This document shows, piece by piece, positions 54,364 through 64,000 of a stretch of 64,000 nt of DNA. Position numbers and translations under genes: made by a program. Each line of letters opens with the position of its first letter. Position 1 is the first letter of the stretch. This stretch comes from Alviniconcha marisindica (Eukaryota > Mollusca > Gastropoda > Provannidae). The stretch covers positions 2,501-66,500 of the forward strand of contig JABMCL010003743.1 in NCBI GenBank assembly GCA_018857735.1, in the 5' to 3' direction. The notes beneath the pieces were generated by a model, which was given only the letters and a program-made list of their open reading frames with translations, was not told the DNA's origin and searched no databases.

Positions 54364-55560
54364 AAATTAAAAAAAATCCGCGTGAACAAAGCAGAGCATT
54401 TCTCTTGGACAAAGATCAAATTTTTTCCATGTGAACAAAGCAGAGCATTTCTCTTGGACAAAGATCAAATTTTTCCATGTGAACAAAGCAGAGCATTTCT
54501 CTTGGACAAAGATCAAATTTTCCATGTGAACAAAGCAGAGCATTTCTCTTGGACAAAGATCAAAATTTATCCATGTGAACAAAGCAGAGCATTTCTCTTG
54601 GACAAAGATCAAATTTTTCCATGTGAACAAAGCAGAGCATTTCTCTTGGACAAAGATCAAATTTTCCATGTGAACAAAGCAGAGCATTTCTCTTGGACAA
54701 AGATCAAATTTTTCCATGTGAACAAAGCAGAGCATTTCTCTTGGACAAAGATCATATTTTCCATGTGAACAAAGCAGAGCATTTCTCTTGGACAAAGATC
54801 AAATTTTCCATGTGAACAAAGCAGAGCATTTCTCTTGGACAAAGATCAGATTTTCCATGGGAACAAAGCAGAACATTTCTCTTGAACAAAGATCAGATAT
54901 TTTCTATGTGAGCAAACTGTCCAGGTGAACAAATCTTCAGTGTGAACAAAGCAGAACTTTGAGCTTGCACAGAAATAAAATCTTTTATGCGAACAAAGAG
55001 CCAAACTTTCCACTTGAACAAGGAGCAGATCTTCCGTGTGAACAAAGCAGAGCATTTCTCTTGGACAAAGGTCAGATTTTCCATGTGAACAAAGCAGAAC
55101 TTTCCTCTTGAGCAAAATGTCCAGGTTAACAAAGCATAATTTCCCACCAGAACAAAGAGCAAATCTTCAGTGTGAACAAAGCAGAACTTTTAGCTTGCAC
55201 AAAAATAAAATCTTTTATGTGAACAAAGAGCCAAGCTTTCCACTTGAACAAGGAGAAAATTTTCAATGTGAACAAAGCAGAACTTTCCGTTTGCACGAAG
55301 AGCAAATGTTTCTTGTGAACAAAGAACAAAATATTCCGCCTGAACAAAGAGGAAGTCTTCCATATGAACAACAAAGAACAACATTGTCCACTTGAACAAA
55401 GAGGAAGTCTTCCATATGAACAACAAAACACAATTTTCCACTTGAACAAAGAGGAAGTCTTCCATATGAACAACAAAGCACATTTTTCACTTGGACAAAG
55501 GAAGTCTTCCATATGAAAAAAGCAGAACAGTCTACTTGATCCACAAGCAAATTTTGAGGT
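54364..55560 (+). repeat. About 46-bp satellite downstream of the KIF23 stop
   Basis: Tandem units containing GAACAAAGCAGAGCATTTCT and TTGGACAAAGATCA. Copies are near-identical from 54380 to 54860 and progressively divergent to about 55560, where related units keep the CTTGAACAAAG core. Gradient from homogeneous to decayed is typical of unequal exchange. Confidence 0.9.
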
Positions 55561-56339
55561 TAACATTTTCTGTGTAAGCAAAGTGAAAAGAAATCTTGTC
55601 ATGCAAACAGTGCAGAATCAAACCATTCCATGTGAACAAAGTAAAACTGTCATTTTCTACCCCAACAAAGAAAGAGTAAGCTGTCCGTGCATTTTTTAAA
55701 TTTATTTTTAACGCAAACCTTTTGATGTTAGCTACGCAAAACTTTTTAATCGGAACGAAACCAAATCAAAAGTGTCCACGACCACAGAAGTAAATGTTCG
55801 CCTTTCACATGGACAGAGCTATAACTGCAGAGTGATACTGACGGTGCAAAGGATGCACACCCAAACACACATGTACCTGAATGGCCGTTATAGCTTCTAA
55901 GCTCAGATGCAAGGACTGTCTGCACTTTGGAGACTTTTGGAAACTAACATGAGCAAGAAAACAAAGTAGCAAACATTATTATGTACAATGCATTATGTAC
56001 GAGGCTTTGTCGATAGCAACTGCGAGCGCCTGTGTTTAAAGGGCAGGAGTATGTACATATATTTTTTTTAATGATAATCCTTACATGGATGTGTGATGCG
56101 TATAACTGCAGACTGGAGCAAAGGGAGGCTGTTTTATCCTCTCTTTTTTTTAATGTGCAGAATTCATACCAGTGTTTGCATTATGCGATGTAAATAATCT
56201 GTCAGAATTCAGGTGTCAGTGCCTTCTTCTTTTTTCCACTCCCACATAATAATAATAATACATACATTTTCTATAACGCTGTTCCCCACTGAGTGAACTC
56301 AGCGTGCTTAAATTCAGTGGAACAGGGTCAGAAAAACAG

Positions 56340-57090
56340 TGCCAATAGTACAGGCAGGTCAGAATACAGGTATTAAAGGTAGACCTGGGTGGGGAAAATG
56401 CGGCCGATGTAGAGACTGCTTGGCAGAATAGGGCACCTCAGGTGAAAGTAGGTCAGAGGAACGGTGCCGATAGTTCAGTCAGGTCAGAATACAGGTACTC
56501 ACGGTGGAACTGGGTGGACTTGGTGGGGAAGAGGCTGCCAGTGTAGAAACAGGTGGACAGAATAGGGTGCCTGAGGTGAAAGTAGGTCAGAAAAACAGTG
56601 CCAGTAGTTTGGTCGTGTCAGAATACAGGTACTCACGGTGGAACTGGGTGGGGAAGAGGCTGCCAGTGCAGAGATGGGTTGGAAGAATAGGGTGCCTAAG
56701 GTGAAAGTAGGTCAGAAAAACCATGCCAATAGTTCATTCGGGTCAGAATACAGGTACTTACAGTGAACTGGGTGGGGAAGAGGCTGCCAGTGCAGAGATG
56801 GGATGGAAGAATAGGGTACCTGAGGTGAAAGTAGGTCAGAAAAACAGAGCGCTGAATGTACAGTCAGGTCAGAATACAGGTATTCAAGGTGGACCTTGGT
56901 GGGGAAAATCTGCCAATGTAGAGACTGGTTGACAGAACAGGGTGCCTCAGGTGAACGTAGGTCAAACGAACGGTGCCGATAGTTCAATCAGGTCAGAATA
57001 CCGGTATTGAAGGTGGACCTGAGTTGGAAAAATGCTGCCAATGTAGAGACGGGTCGGAAGAACAGGGTGCCTGAGGTGAAAGTAGACTTT
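56340..57090 (+). repeat. About 120-bp tandem repeat downstream of KIF23
   Basis: Five to six units with GTCAGAATACAGGTACTCAC, GTGGGGAAGAGGCTGCCAGT and GGGTGCCTGAGGTGAAAGTA. Confidence 0.9.
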
Positions 57091-57127
57091 TCACAAAAAG
57101 AGTGTGTGAGAGTGCAGGTGAGGAGGT

Positions 57128-57160
57128 TTTTTTTTTTGGGGGGGGGGGGGGGGGGGAAAT
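57128..57160. repeat. T/G homopolymer tract
   Basis: T-run followed by about 22 G; another G-run at about 57401-57419. Prone to sequencing error. Confidence 0.9.
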
Positions 57161-57545
57161 ATAACCTTGGGAAATGTCAACAAACCAGCACTGATTGGCA
57201 TGGCGAAATGACACGTCAACAACAGAAGGTGCTAGTAGTAGTAAACTGATCTATCCTTGAAGTATGAAAGTGCCCCCCACCCCACCCCTGCCCCCCATTC
57301 CCACCATTTTACTAATTATCCAGCAGGTTAAGTTACCAATAAACCTTTTAGGGTCTAACCCCAATGAAATATGCATATCTAAAAGGAAAAGCTACTATTA
57401 TTGGGGGGGGGGGGGGGGGAAGGATTACACTGAAATTGGCATTAGTGTCACTTTCATGTGTGTATTTTTATATATATATGTCAAATATAGTTGTTCAAAG
57501 AAACATTGCATGTAAAAAAAAAATGCAAGTTTTTATATATATCTG

Positions 57546-57770
57546 TATGAATGTCCAACTTGGCAATGTTAACACAAAACTGAAAGGACTAGAAATCTGT
57601 TTCCTGTCCAACTTGGCAATGTTAACACAAAACTGAACGGACCAGAAATCTGTTTGCTGTCCAACTTGGCAATGTTAACACAAAACTGAAAGGACTAGAA
57701 ATCTGTTTCCTGTCCAACTTGGCAATGTTAACACAAAACTGAAAGGACTAGAAATCTGTTTCTTGTTATT
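57546..57770 (+). repeat. 54-bp tandem repeat, four units
   Basis: TGTCCAACTTGGCAATGTTA, ACACAAAACTGAAAGGACTA and GAAATCTGTTTCC, near-identical copies shortly before a candidate poly(A) signal. Confidence 0.93.
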
Positions 57771-58269
57771 GGTGGTCTGTTTGATGCTCTATACAGTGCA
57801 AATACTGTCAACATAAGTCTGAAAGGACTGTCATTTTTTTGTTTTATGTGAGCAGTATCTTGTGTTAGCCAATAAATAACGAATAAAAAAAAAAAGTCGC
57901 TGGGACCAGAATTTTATTTCATGCAATATTTTGCATGCATTAGCGGCGTTCAGTTTCAAATCCATAGTCCACTGGGCTCAGGTACTTGATTTCTTTTTCT
58001 GTTTTTTCCTCTTTTTTTTTCTACAGGTGTATCTTTTGAGTTTTGTCGATTCATTTGATTTGATGCAAAGAAATGAGCAGTGGTCAAAAGGTCAGAGAAA
58101 CTAGGCCACTGACAAGCTGAAGGTGTGGCTTCTTGTCACGCATGACCACAGCGTGGTTTATTCTGTTCACGATGTCCCAGGTCAAAAGGTTAGAAAGCGG
58201 ACGTTATTCTTGGTGACCTGGGGTTTTCCTTTCCTGTTCCGCCTGTTTTAGTTCAGTGCCACCTGTTCG

Positions 58270-58515
58270 TTCACAAGGTCAGGTGACATCTATGTATTCA
58301 CAATGTCATACCTGTTTATTCACAAGGTCACACCCATTAGATTTTGTTACAAGGTCACAGATTAATTTTCACAAGTCGTGTCTGATTTTTTTTCACAAGG
58401 TCACAGATTAATTTTTCACAGGGTCACATCTGTTTTATTTTTATTTTTACAAAGTCGCAAATTAATTTTTCACAGGGTCACATCTGTTTAATATTTCACA
58501 AGGTCACAGCTATAT
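58270..58515 (+). repeat. Degenerate tandem repeat
   Basis: TTCACAAGGTCACATCTG-type units, about 35-50 bp, five to six copies. Confidence 0.7.
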
Positions 58516-59214
58516 AATAACCTGTTTGAAGAAAGCATGCACTTAATTTCTCTCACCTGGTTTGCTTGCATGCAACTTGTCTGCATGTCCATTTGTGATA
58601 GCATGCCATCTCTTTGTGTTGCTGTATTTGTGTAAATAGCGCATACATCTGTACAAAATTCTCCACCATCCATTTTTTACTGTCAAACTGCAACGAACGA
58701 TGGATAAAGTCTTAGTCATCACGTATGGCTGATTTTGTAGTTGAACCAAGAACGCATGTTGAAAGTTGTCAGTGTTTGCCTTGTCTGTGTAATGACTAAT
58801 AAATTCTGACGAAAAGCAGGTATTTGTTTTGTGTTTTATTATTGATACATAGGTTTTTCAGTCCTTGCCTAAAAAAAATAAACAAGGATCTTTGCAGTGT
58901 TGCTTTGGCTGGCAGAGTGAAAAGACGGTTTTCTTGCAATCGTTTCATCCAAGACATTTCAGTAAGTAAATTGATGTTTTATGCCCAGTCAACCAGTGCA
59001 GTTACATCAAGACATTTCAGACTTTGCATACAGATAACTTGTACTGAGGTCTGCCTGTTCATACCTGTTCACACCCATTTCTTTATTTAGGCACGATATT
59101 GATAGTCAATGCGATTATGTGTGATGTGCACTTGTGCTGGTGTGTGTTCTGAGTGAAGTACATTGCCATAATTACTCTGTGTGTGTGTGTGTGTGTGTGT
59201 GCTTATTTTTAACT

Positions 59215-59860
59215 CTGTATATATTTTTACATATAACTACTATGTATATTTGCACTTTCGGGAGGGGGTGCTTGTTCTTTTTTTTGGTTTAATGTTCAGA
59301 TGCTAAAGAGCATATTAGGGACAATCTATAAAGTAAGCTTCTCTTGAATATAAAATAGTTCAAACCGGGGGGGGGGAGTGGGAGCGAAGTAAGCTTTGGT
59401 CCATCTACTGGGGCTGTTTGTACTCTGTGACCTTGACCATGTTGCTTTACGTCCACAGAAGCGAGGTTCCTTATGGGGGGGGGGGTGAAGGCTTGACTGT
59501 GGATACCACCTGAAAAAGATCGGAGAGACTGTGGACCGCCACCACAACAATGGAAGTGTTGAGGCGGTGTCCCCGCGCAATTGCTGTTTCAACTGCCGTG
59601 CTGGGCAGAGTCACAAGGACAATGTCCGTTGCACTGCTGTTGAGGAACAACCCGAAGCAAAAGAAGTCCAACTTTCGCAGCCCAGCTCCACCTCCCTGCT
59701 CATGATCTCTTCTGGGATTGTACTCTGTTGGTATGAATGTCTTTTTGTAGTTTTAGCTTGCACAAGCTTGCATGTATGCACTGTGTGTATCTGGTGCTGC
59801 AAACATGTATGTTTTGTGTGGAAGTTTTTTATGTGCCATATATAAATTTTCATTCATTCA
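59215..59860 (+). repeat. Interrupted copy of the (CATT)n-tailed repeat
   Basis: Left part TACTATGTATATTTGCACTT resembles 7441; the right part from about 59725 (GGTATGAATGTCTTTTTGTA through GTGTGGAAGTTTTTTATG and CATT units) resembles 7515-7660. The 430 bp between contain a GC-rich stretch (59530-59700) I could not assign. Confidence 0.5.
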
Positions 59861-60316
59861 TTGAACTAGTGACCATGGCCTAGTGTGAAACCTTTCGTGC
59901 TTCTTCCAAACACAGTGATGGCGATCATCGTGCGTCCCTTGATTAGAAATGCAAGTTGGTCGCTGGATACATTTGCTGTTTACGCATACACTTGGCTGTT
60001 ACTGAACTGCGTAGTTTTGTTTTCATGTGTAGGTTCAGCAGCTGTTCCTGTTATTTCTAAATTCAGCGCTTTGTTAAGACATCCACAGGTGCCTGACTTA
60101 AAAAATATTAGATTCAGTCCATTGCTTTTGGGATCATTTCTAAATTGAAGATTAGTTTTCTGAAAAGTAACCAACAAAATCAGTGAGTATTGTAAAAAGT
60201 GCCTCTTGGGTCCCTATTTAACCCTCCTCTTTTCATCGAACACACCCTCTCTCTTCTCTCTCCGTCTCCCACCCCCCACCACTCCCTTTTAAGCTTGTTT
60301 TTTCACCCTTTTCTCT

Positions 60317-60642
60317 CGTGAGCCGGTTTGGCCTAGCGGTAAGGCGTTAGGCTGGTAAGCAGAAGGACCTCGGTTCAATACTGCTTTGGCTCTTCTTTCT
60401 CTTCAAAAAGGTTGTGGTTTTGTGGACACTGTCTTGTGACTTTGTCCATCACTTCCTACTGAAACATTAAAATGGCTCTCATCGCTGCCCATCTTAATGC
60501 AGAAGTCATTCTGGTGGTGGCAGTGTAGTGCTAGGTATGTAATCTCCCTCTCCCCCCCACCTCCATAACCCCTTCCCCCCATTCTCCCCGTCCCTAATAA
60601 GCCGTAGGGTTTCTGTGGACGTTAAGCACCATGTTTACCTTT
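60317..60642 (+). mobile_element. tRNA-derived SINE, family B (long copy)
   Basis: From GAGCCGGTTTGGCCTAGCGG through the B-box-like GGTTCAATACTGC and the ATTAAAATGGCTCTCATCGC body to TTCTGTGGACGTTAAGCACC. Decay of the B box (one changed base) suggests it is inactive. Confidence 0.8.
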
Positions 60643-60819
60643 TCTCTCTCTTGCTTGCTCTCTTTCATGTTCTCAAATTCTCTTGTATAACGTTTCACTC
60701 ATTCATGCCAATATGTATATAAATAATGCCTGTAATTGGATATCTGCTCATCCGTAGCTTAGCAAGAACTAGTTAGGTTTTTGACCGAACCTAAACTACA
60801 ATCCTTGTAAAATAAAGTG

Positions 60820-61219
60820 TTTGAGTTCTCTCTCTCTCTCTCTTGCTCACTCTATCTCGCTTGCTCTCTCTCTCTCTCTCTCTCTCACTCTCTTGCTGAT
60901 GTGACTGTATAGCTACATTTATGCACTTCATGTTATCACTCAAGTTAGTTTGTATACATTCATCTACATACCGTGACAGTTCTGGATATGCATGTGATTG
61001 CTATTTCGTATGATTTACATGCTTCTCTGAACACTTTGCTAAAGTACAGTTTGCAACCATTACTTTAACCTTGGTGAAGGCCACAGGCCAATCAAATAAA
61101 CTTTTGCATCTTTGCTCACTCTCTCTCTCTCTCTCTCTCTGACACACACACACACACTGTACTCATTTACTCTCTCTCTCTCTCTCTGTCTCTCTCTCAC
61201 ACACACACACACTTATTTA

Positions 61220-61290
<71 letters not shown>

Positions 61291-61335
61291 TCTTACTCAT
61301 TTACACAGACTCTCTCTCTCTCTCTCCAGTCCTGT
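60820..61335. repeat. (CT)n/(CA)n compound microsatellites
   Basis: Several CT tracts (60828-60845, 60864-60885, 61116-61140, 61220-61280, 61311-61325) alternating with CA runs. 60900-61080 between them is unique. Confidence 0.93.
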
Positions 61336-61595
61336 TTTCCATGTCAATTGATGCCAAGAACTAACTCTCCATGTGTGGGGAGCCTCTGTGTGTGTGTGGG
61401 GGGGGGGGGGGGGTGAGACAATCTGCCAGTCCACTTCCACAAAGGTGAGCCTGTTCACACAACCACTAAAAATGAACACAGTTTATTTTGTACATGTTTG
61501 CCCACTACAGACAAGGCAAACCTACAAACAGTACAATACTTCTCTTAGAATGCTGGCTTGTACAAATAATTCAAACAGAAAATAATTCATCAAAG

Positions 61596-62015
61596 AATAT
61601 AGTACATCATAATACATCACTACAATTAACGAATAACGTATGCATGGCATGGTAAAGGCTTCTGTATGTATTTCAGCGAAACGAATCAGCTGTTTTGAAA
61701 AGAAGAATGTGGTTTTGAGACAATAACAAAGTTCAAAATCAGAATTCACATACTTTATAATAAAATACATCACTACAATGAATGAATTGAGTATGCATGG
61801 CATGACAGACTTCTGTATAGTACTTCAATGAATGAATCAAATAACAAAAATTGGAAAAGAAAGTAATTCTGAACAATAACAAACTTCAGAATCTGAATTC
61901 ACACTTTATAATAAAATACATCGCTACTATGAATGAATTGTGTATGCATGAAATGACAAAGACTCGTGTATTGTACTTCAATGAATCAGATCAGTTGTTT
62001 TGAAAAGAAAATATA
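61596..62015. repeat. About 155-160-bp tandem repeat, three units
   Basis: TAATAAAATACATCACTACA, TGAATGAATTG-type, GTATGCATGGCATGACA-type and CTTCTGTATAGTACTTCA segments occur in order three times with moderate divergence. Confidence 0.82.
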
Positions 62016-62219
62016 ATTTCTGAACAAAAACTGTCTGAACTTGCACACACTGCAGCTACCATTAAATTTTAGCAAGTGGCATTCATTTCAATGGTTGATT
62101 AAAAAATTTATTATTATTTTTAGTTCATTGAGTAGGAGTCTATGAAATAATATTAAGAGTTCTGGATGCAGTCTTGGGCTATGCTGTTAAAAGTGCTATG
62201 CAGGCTTCTTCAAATCTTG

Positions 62220-62412
62220 CTTTACGTCCACAAAGACCTTTTTTCTTTCTTCCAAGTCCTCTCCCTACTCTTTAACGGTGTTATACAGCTAACATAGTTT
62301 CCTTTGTGGGCCCGTGGAATAAATCTGTCATCCTGCTGACAGTCGCAAGCAATTTAAGCAGGTTCCCATGGTAAGTGCTTACGGAATATAAATCGGTACC
62401 AAGGAATGGAAT
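62220..62412 (+). repeat. Dispersed repeat shared with 481-690
   Basis: Ends AATATAAATCGGTACCAAGG. Its partner near the left edge is about 61.7 kb away. Confidence 0.5.
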
Positions 62413-62640
62413 GGAAATTGGTTTTTGACATACCAAAATGTGTTATTGCGCATTGATAGATAGAGTTGGTTTTTGATGTTGCAACGCTAACAGTGAATTC
62501 AACACTTGTGATTTAGTGACTGGGGTAAAAGACTTTTGAATGTGTGTGATTCCTCCTGACGTGACCCGATTGGTTGACAGGACATTAAAAACCAGGTGCT
62601 CGACAAAGTGTTTAAAAATTATTTATTTTTATTTGGGATA

Positions 62641-62733
62641 GAACAGCTCCAGAGAAATGTACTCACACATAAAGTGCTCGTGTTTTTCCATTTTCTTTAT
62701 GTGTATGGTGAGTACATTTCTCTGGAGCTGTTC
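62641..62733. repeat. Long hairpin (34-bp arms, 20-nt loop)
   Basis: Left arm GAACAGCTCCAGAGAAATGT plus ACTCACACATAAAG; right arm is its reverse complement with a 5-nt insertion (ATGGT on the plus strand). Near-perfect pairing. Confidence 0.92.
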
Positions 62734-63109
62734 TGTTTTGTCAACCTCACCAGCAGTTGTTCACTCATTCCATTATTAAAAATTTTTTATCTTCCCTTCC
62801 TTCACCATGAGGTGGGTCATCTCATGGTTGACGGGACGTTAAAATCCAAGAACTGTCACTTTCTCAGGAAAGGACCCAGTATATTTCCTGGCTTGGCAAG
62901 AAAAACTGTAACCATGGCATTTCCTGGGTACTTACTGTTTGAGTGAGATCTTTGAAACTACGTGATGAAAAGCTTCGTTTGAGCTCCACACAGTCATTCA
63001 TACCTGGTCGGGCAACATTGACAGATTCAAGGTCACAGGAGAGCTCCAAAAGAAACAAAGAATCGCCTCCCATTTTGAACGCGGAACAAGTGAGCATTTG
63101 TCGTTGTTG

Positions 63110-63185
63110 CTGTTGATTGTTGTTGATCGCTTTTATATAGCGTTATTCTCAGCTCTCGAGCAGACTCACTGTGCTTGCATGTTAT
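63110..63185 (-). mobile_element. SINE family A tail fragment
   Basis: ATCGCTTTTATATAGCGTTA, then GAGCAGACTCACTG, is the inverted tail of the family A body. Confidence 0.6.
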
Positions 63186-63436
63186 TCGTTGTTTTCATCA
63201 ATGCATTCGGTTTGGAAAGATTTTTTCTTCTTATTTCTATTTTTTCTTCTTTAATCTTTGTTCTTCATCTTTGATGGTGGTGATGGGTGGGGGTGGGGGG
63301 TAGGTGCTTACATGCTTTCATCATAATGAACATGGCTGAAGATGACGGAGTTACAATGTGAAACATTTTGTACAAAATCTACAAAGATCTGAGGTAAGAA
63401 AGTGTATGAAGTTTGGTGCACTGGGGCTTGCAGGTT

Positions 63437-63546
63437 TCATCTGTCTGTGGCGTGGCTGGGCGAGGTATGGAAGGTTTGCACGGCAGGTGAGCTCGTGCCG
63501 TCTTTGTTGACAGCCTTCAGCTTGATCACGTAGCTTGTGTCCTCAT
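63437..63546 (-). CDS. Partial gene: possible terminal exon of an FN3-domain protein
   Basis: After a TTTCAG acceptor the frame reads EDTSYVIKLKAVNKDGTSS, then PAVQTFHTSPSH and stop (63437-63439). The Y-x-[IV]-x-[LV]-x-A-x-N-x-x-G pattern with a following T-[ST]-P is the F-to-G strand end of a fibronectin type III domain. Upstream exons would lie beyond the right edge. Which protein it belongs to cannot be told, and the exon could continue differently if a donor is used before the stop. Confidence 0.4.
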
Positions 63547-63548
63547 CT

Positions 63549-63549
63549 G

Positions 63550-63624
<75 letters not shown>

Positions 63625-64000
63625 ACAACAACACACACACTCACACAAACACAACAACAACAACACACACACTCACACACACAAAACAACAACACACACA
63701 CAAACACACCCGAAACAACAACACGCACACACACACAACAACAACAAACAAACAAAAAACAACACGCACACACATACACACACAAAACAACAACACATAC
63801 ACACAGACACACCGAGTCACACACACACACGTGTGCACACACTCGCAAACACACACACAAATGCACACACATACGTGCGCACGCACATGCAAACATGCGC
63901 ACACACACACACACACACGCGCGCGCTCGCAAACACACACATGCGCGCACACACACGCGCGCGCACACACACATGCAAACATACGCGCAAACACATACAC
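63549..64000. repeat. (CA)n microsatellite and CA-rich low-complexity tract
   Basis: About 35 CA units, then degenerate CACACAAA/ACAACA/CGCGCA sequence to the window edge. The cysteine/valine-rich open frames on the minus strand are artefacts. Confidence 0.95.

Larger units (their letters stand above)
54166..58820 (+). other. KIF23: Probable KIF23 3' UTR and flank
   Basis: No coding exon could be supported after the stop. Candidate poly(A) signals AATAAA lie at 57871 (followed by an A-run, possibly genomic) and 58798, the latter followed by a GT/T-rich stretch. The interval is largely satellite (54364-55560, 56340-57090, 57546-57770). Between about 55600 and 56300 sequence is AT-rich and apparently unique, with an (AAT)n run near 56250. 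Whether all of it is transcribed is inference. Confidence 0.45.

Noticed and set aside
53450..54412. 320-codon and 260-codon minus-strand frames across the terminal exon array
   Set aside because: Antisense of eight copies of the KIF23 last exon; open only because 87 is divisible by three.
60317..60395. Possible tRNA gene
   Set aside because: Head of a SINE family found three times with a conserved non-tRNA body; the B box is mutated.
63543..64000. Cys/Val-rich minus-strand frames
   Set aside because: Translation of a CA-repeat tract.

Overview
This is eukaryotic, intron-rich, repeat-dense genomic DNA, most likely from a marine mollusc and probably a gastropod. That assignment is an inference from metazoan gene content, small dispersed SINEs, (CATT)n/(ATCA)n tails and many minisatellites; no sequence search was possible. 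There are no bacterial operons or CRISPR arrays. Nearly all the long open frames in the window are artefacts of tandem repeats whose unit length is a multiple of three.

Two complete protein-coding genes could be rebuilt exon by exon, with intact GT/AG junctions and consistent phase. SEC11A, the catalytic subunit of the ER signal peptidase complex, lies on the minus strand: six coding exons from 18069 down to 12712, 182 residues. KIF23 (MKLP1, the kinesin-6 of centralspindlin) lies on the plus strand: 21 coding exons from 18671 to 53529, 886 residues. They are head to head with 601 bp between start codons. That interval carries two inverted CCAAT boxes, a CHR-like motif and an ETS motif, which suggests a shared bidirectional promoter. 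At the right edge a short minus-strand exon resembles the end of a fibronectin type III domain.

Layout: 1-7.7 kb is non-coding and repeat-rich (30-bp minisatellite, piggyBac-like MITE, 5S-derived and tRNA-derived SINEs). 7.7-12.7 kb is the 3' flank or 3' UTR of SEC11A, with 51-bp and about 65-bp minisatellites. 12.7-18.1 kb is SEC11A. 18.1-18.7 kb is the promoter. 18.7-54.2 kb is KIF23. 54.2-58.8 kb is a probable long, satellite-filled 3' UTR or flank. 58.8-63.4 kb is intergenic with SINEs, microsatellites and a long hairpin. 63.4-64 kb is the FN3-like exon plus a CA-rich tract.

The most striking observation is a shared architecture. Many introns of both genes contain a minisatellite whose unit includes a copy of the adjacent exon-intron junction, so decoy splice donors or acceptors are arrayed beside the real ones. 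It is clear at SEC11A exons 2 and 3 and at KIF23 exons 7, 9, 10, 11, 13, 14, 15, 16, 17 and 20. It culminates in the terminal KIF23 exon (acceptor, last eight codons, stop, start of the 3' UTR), present as eight tandem copies with a period of about 87 bp.
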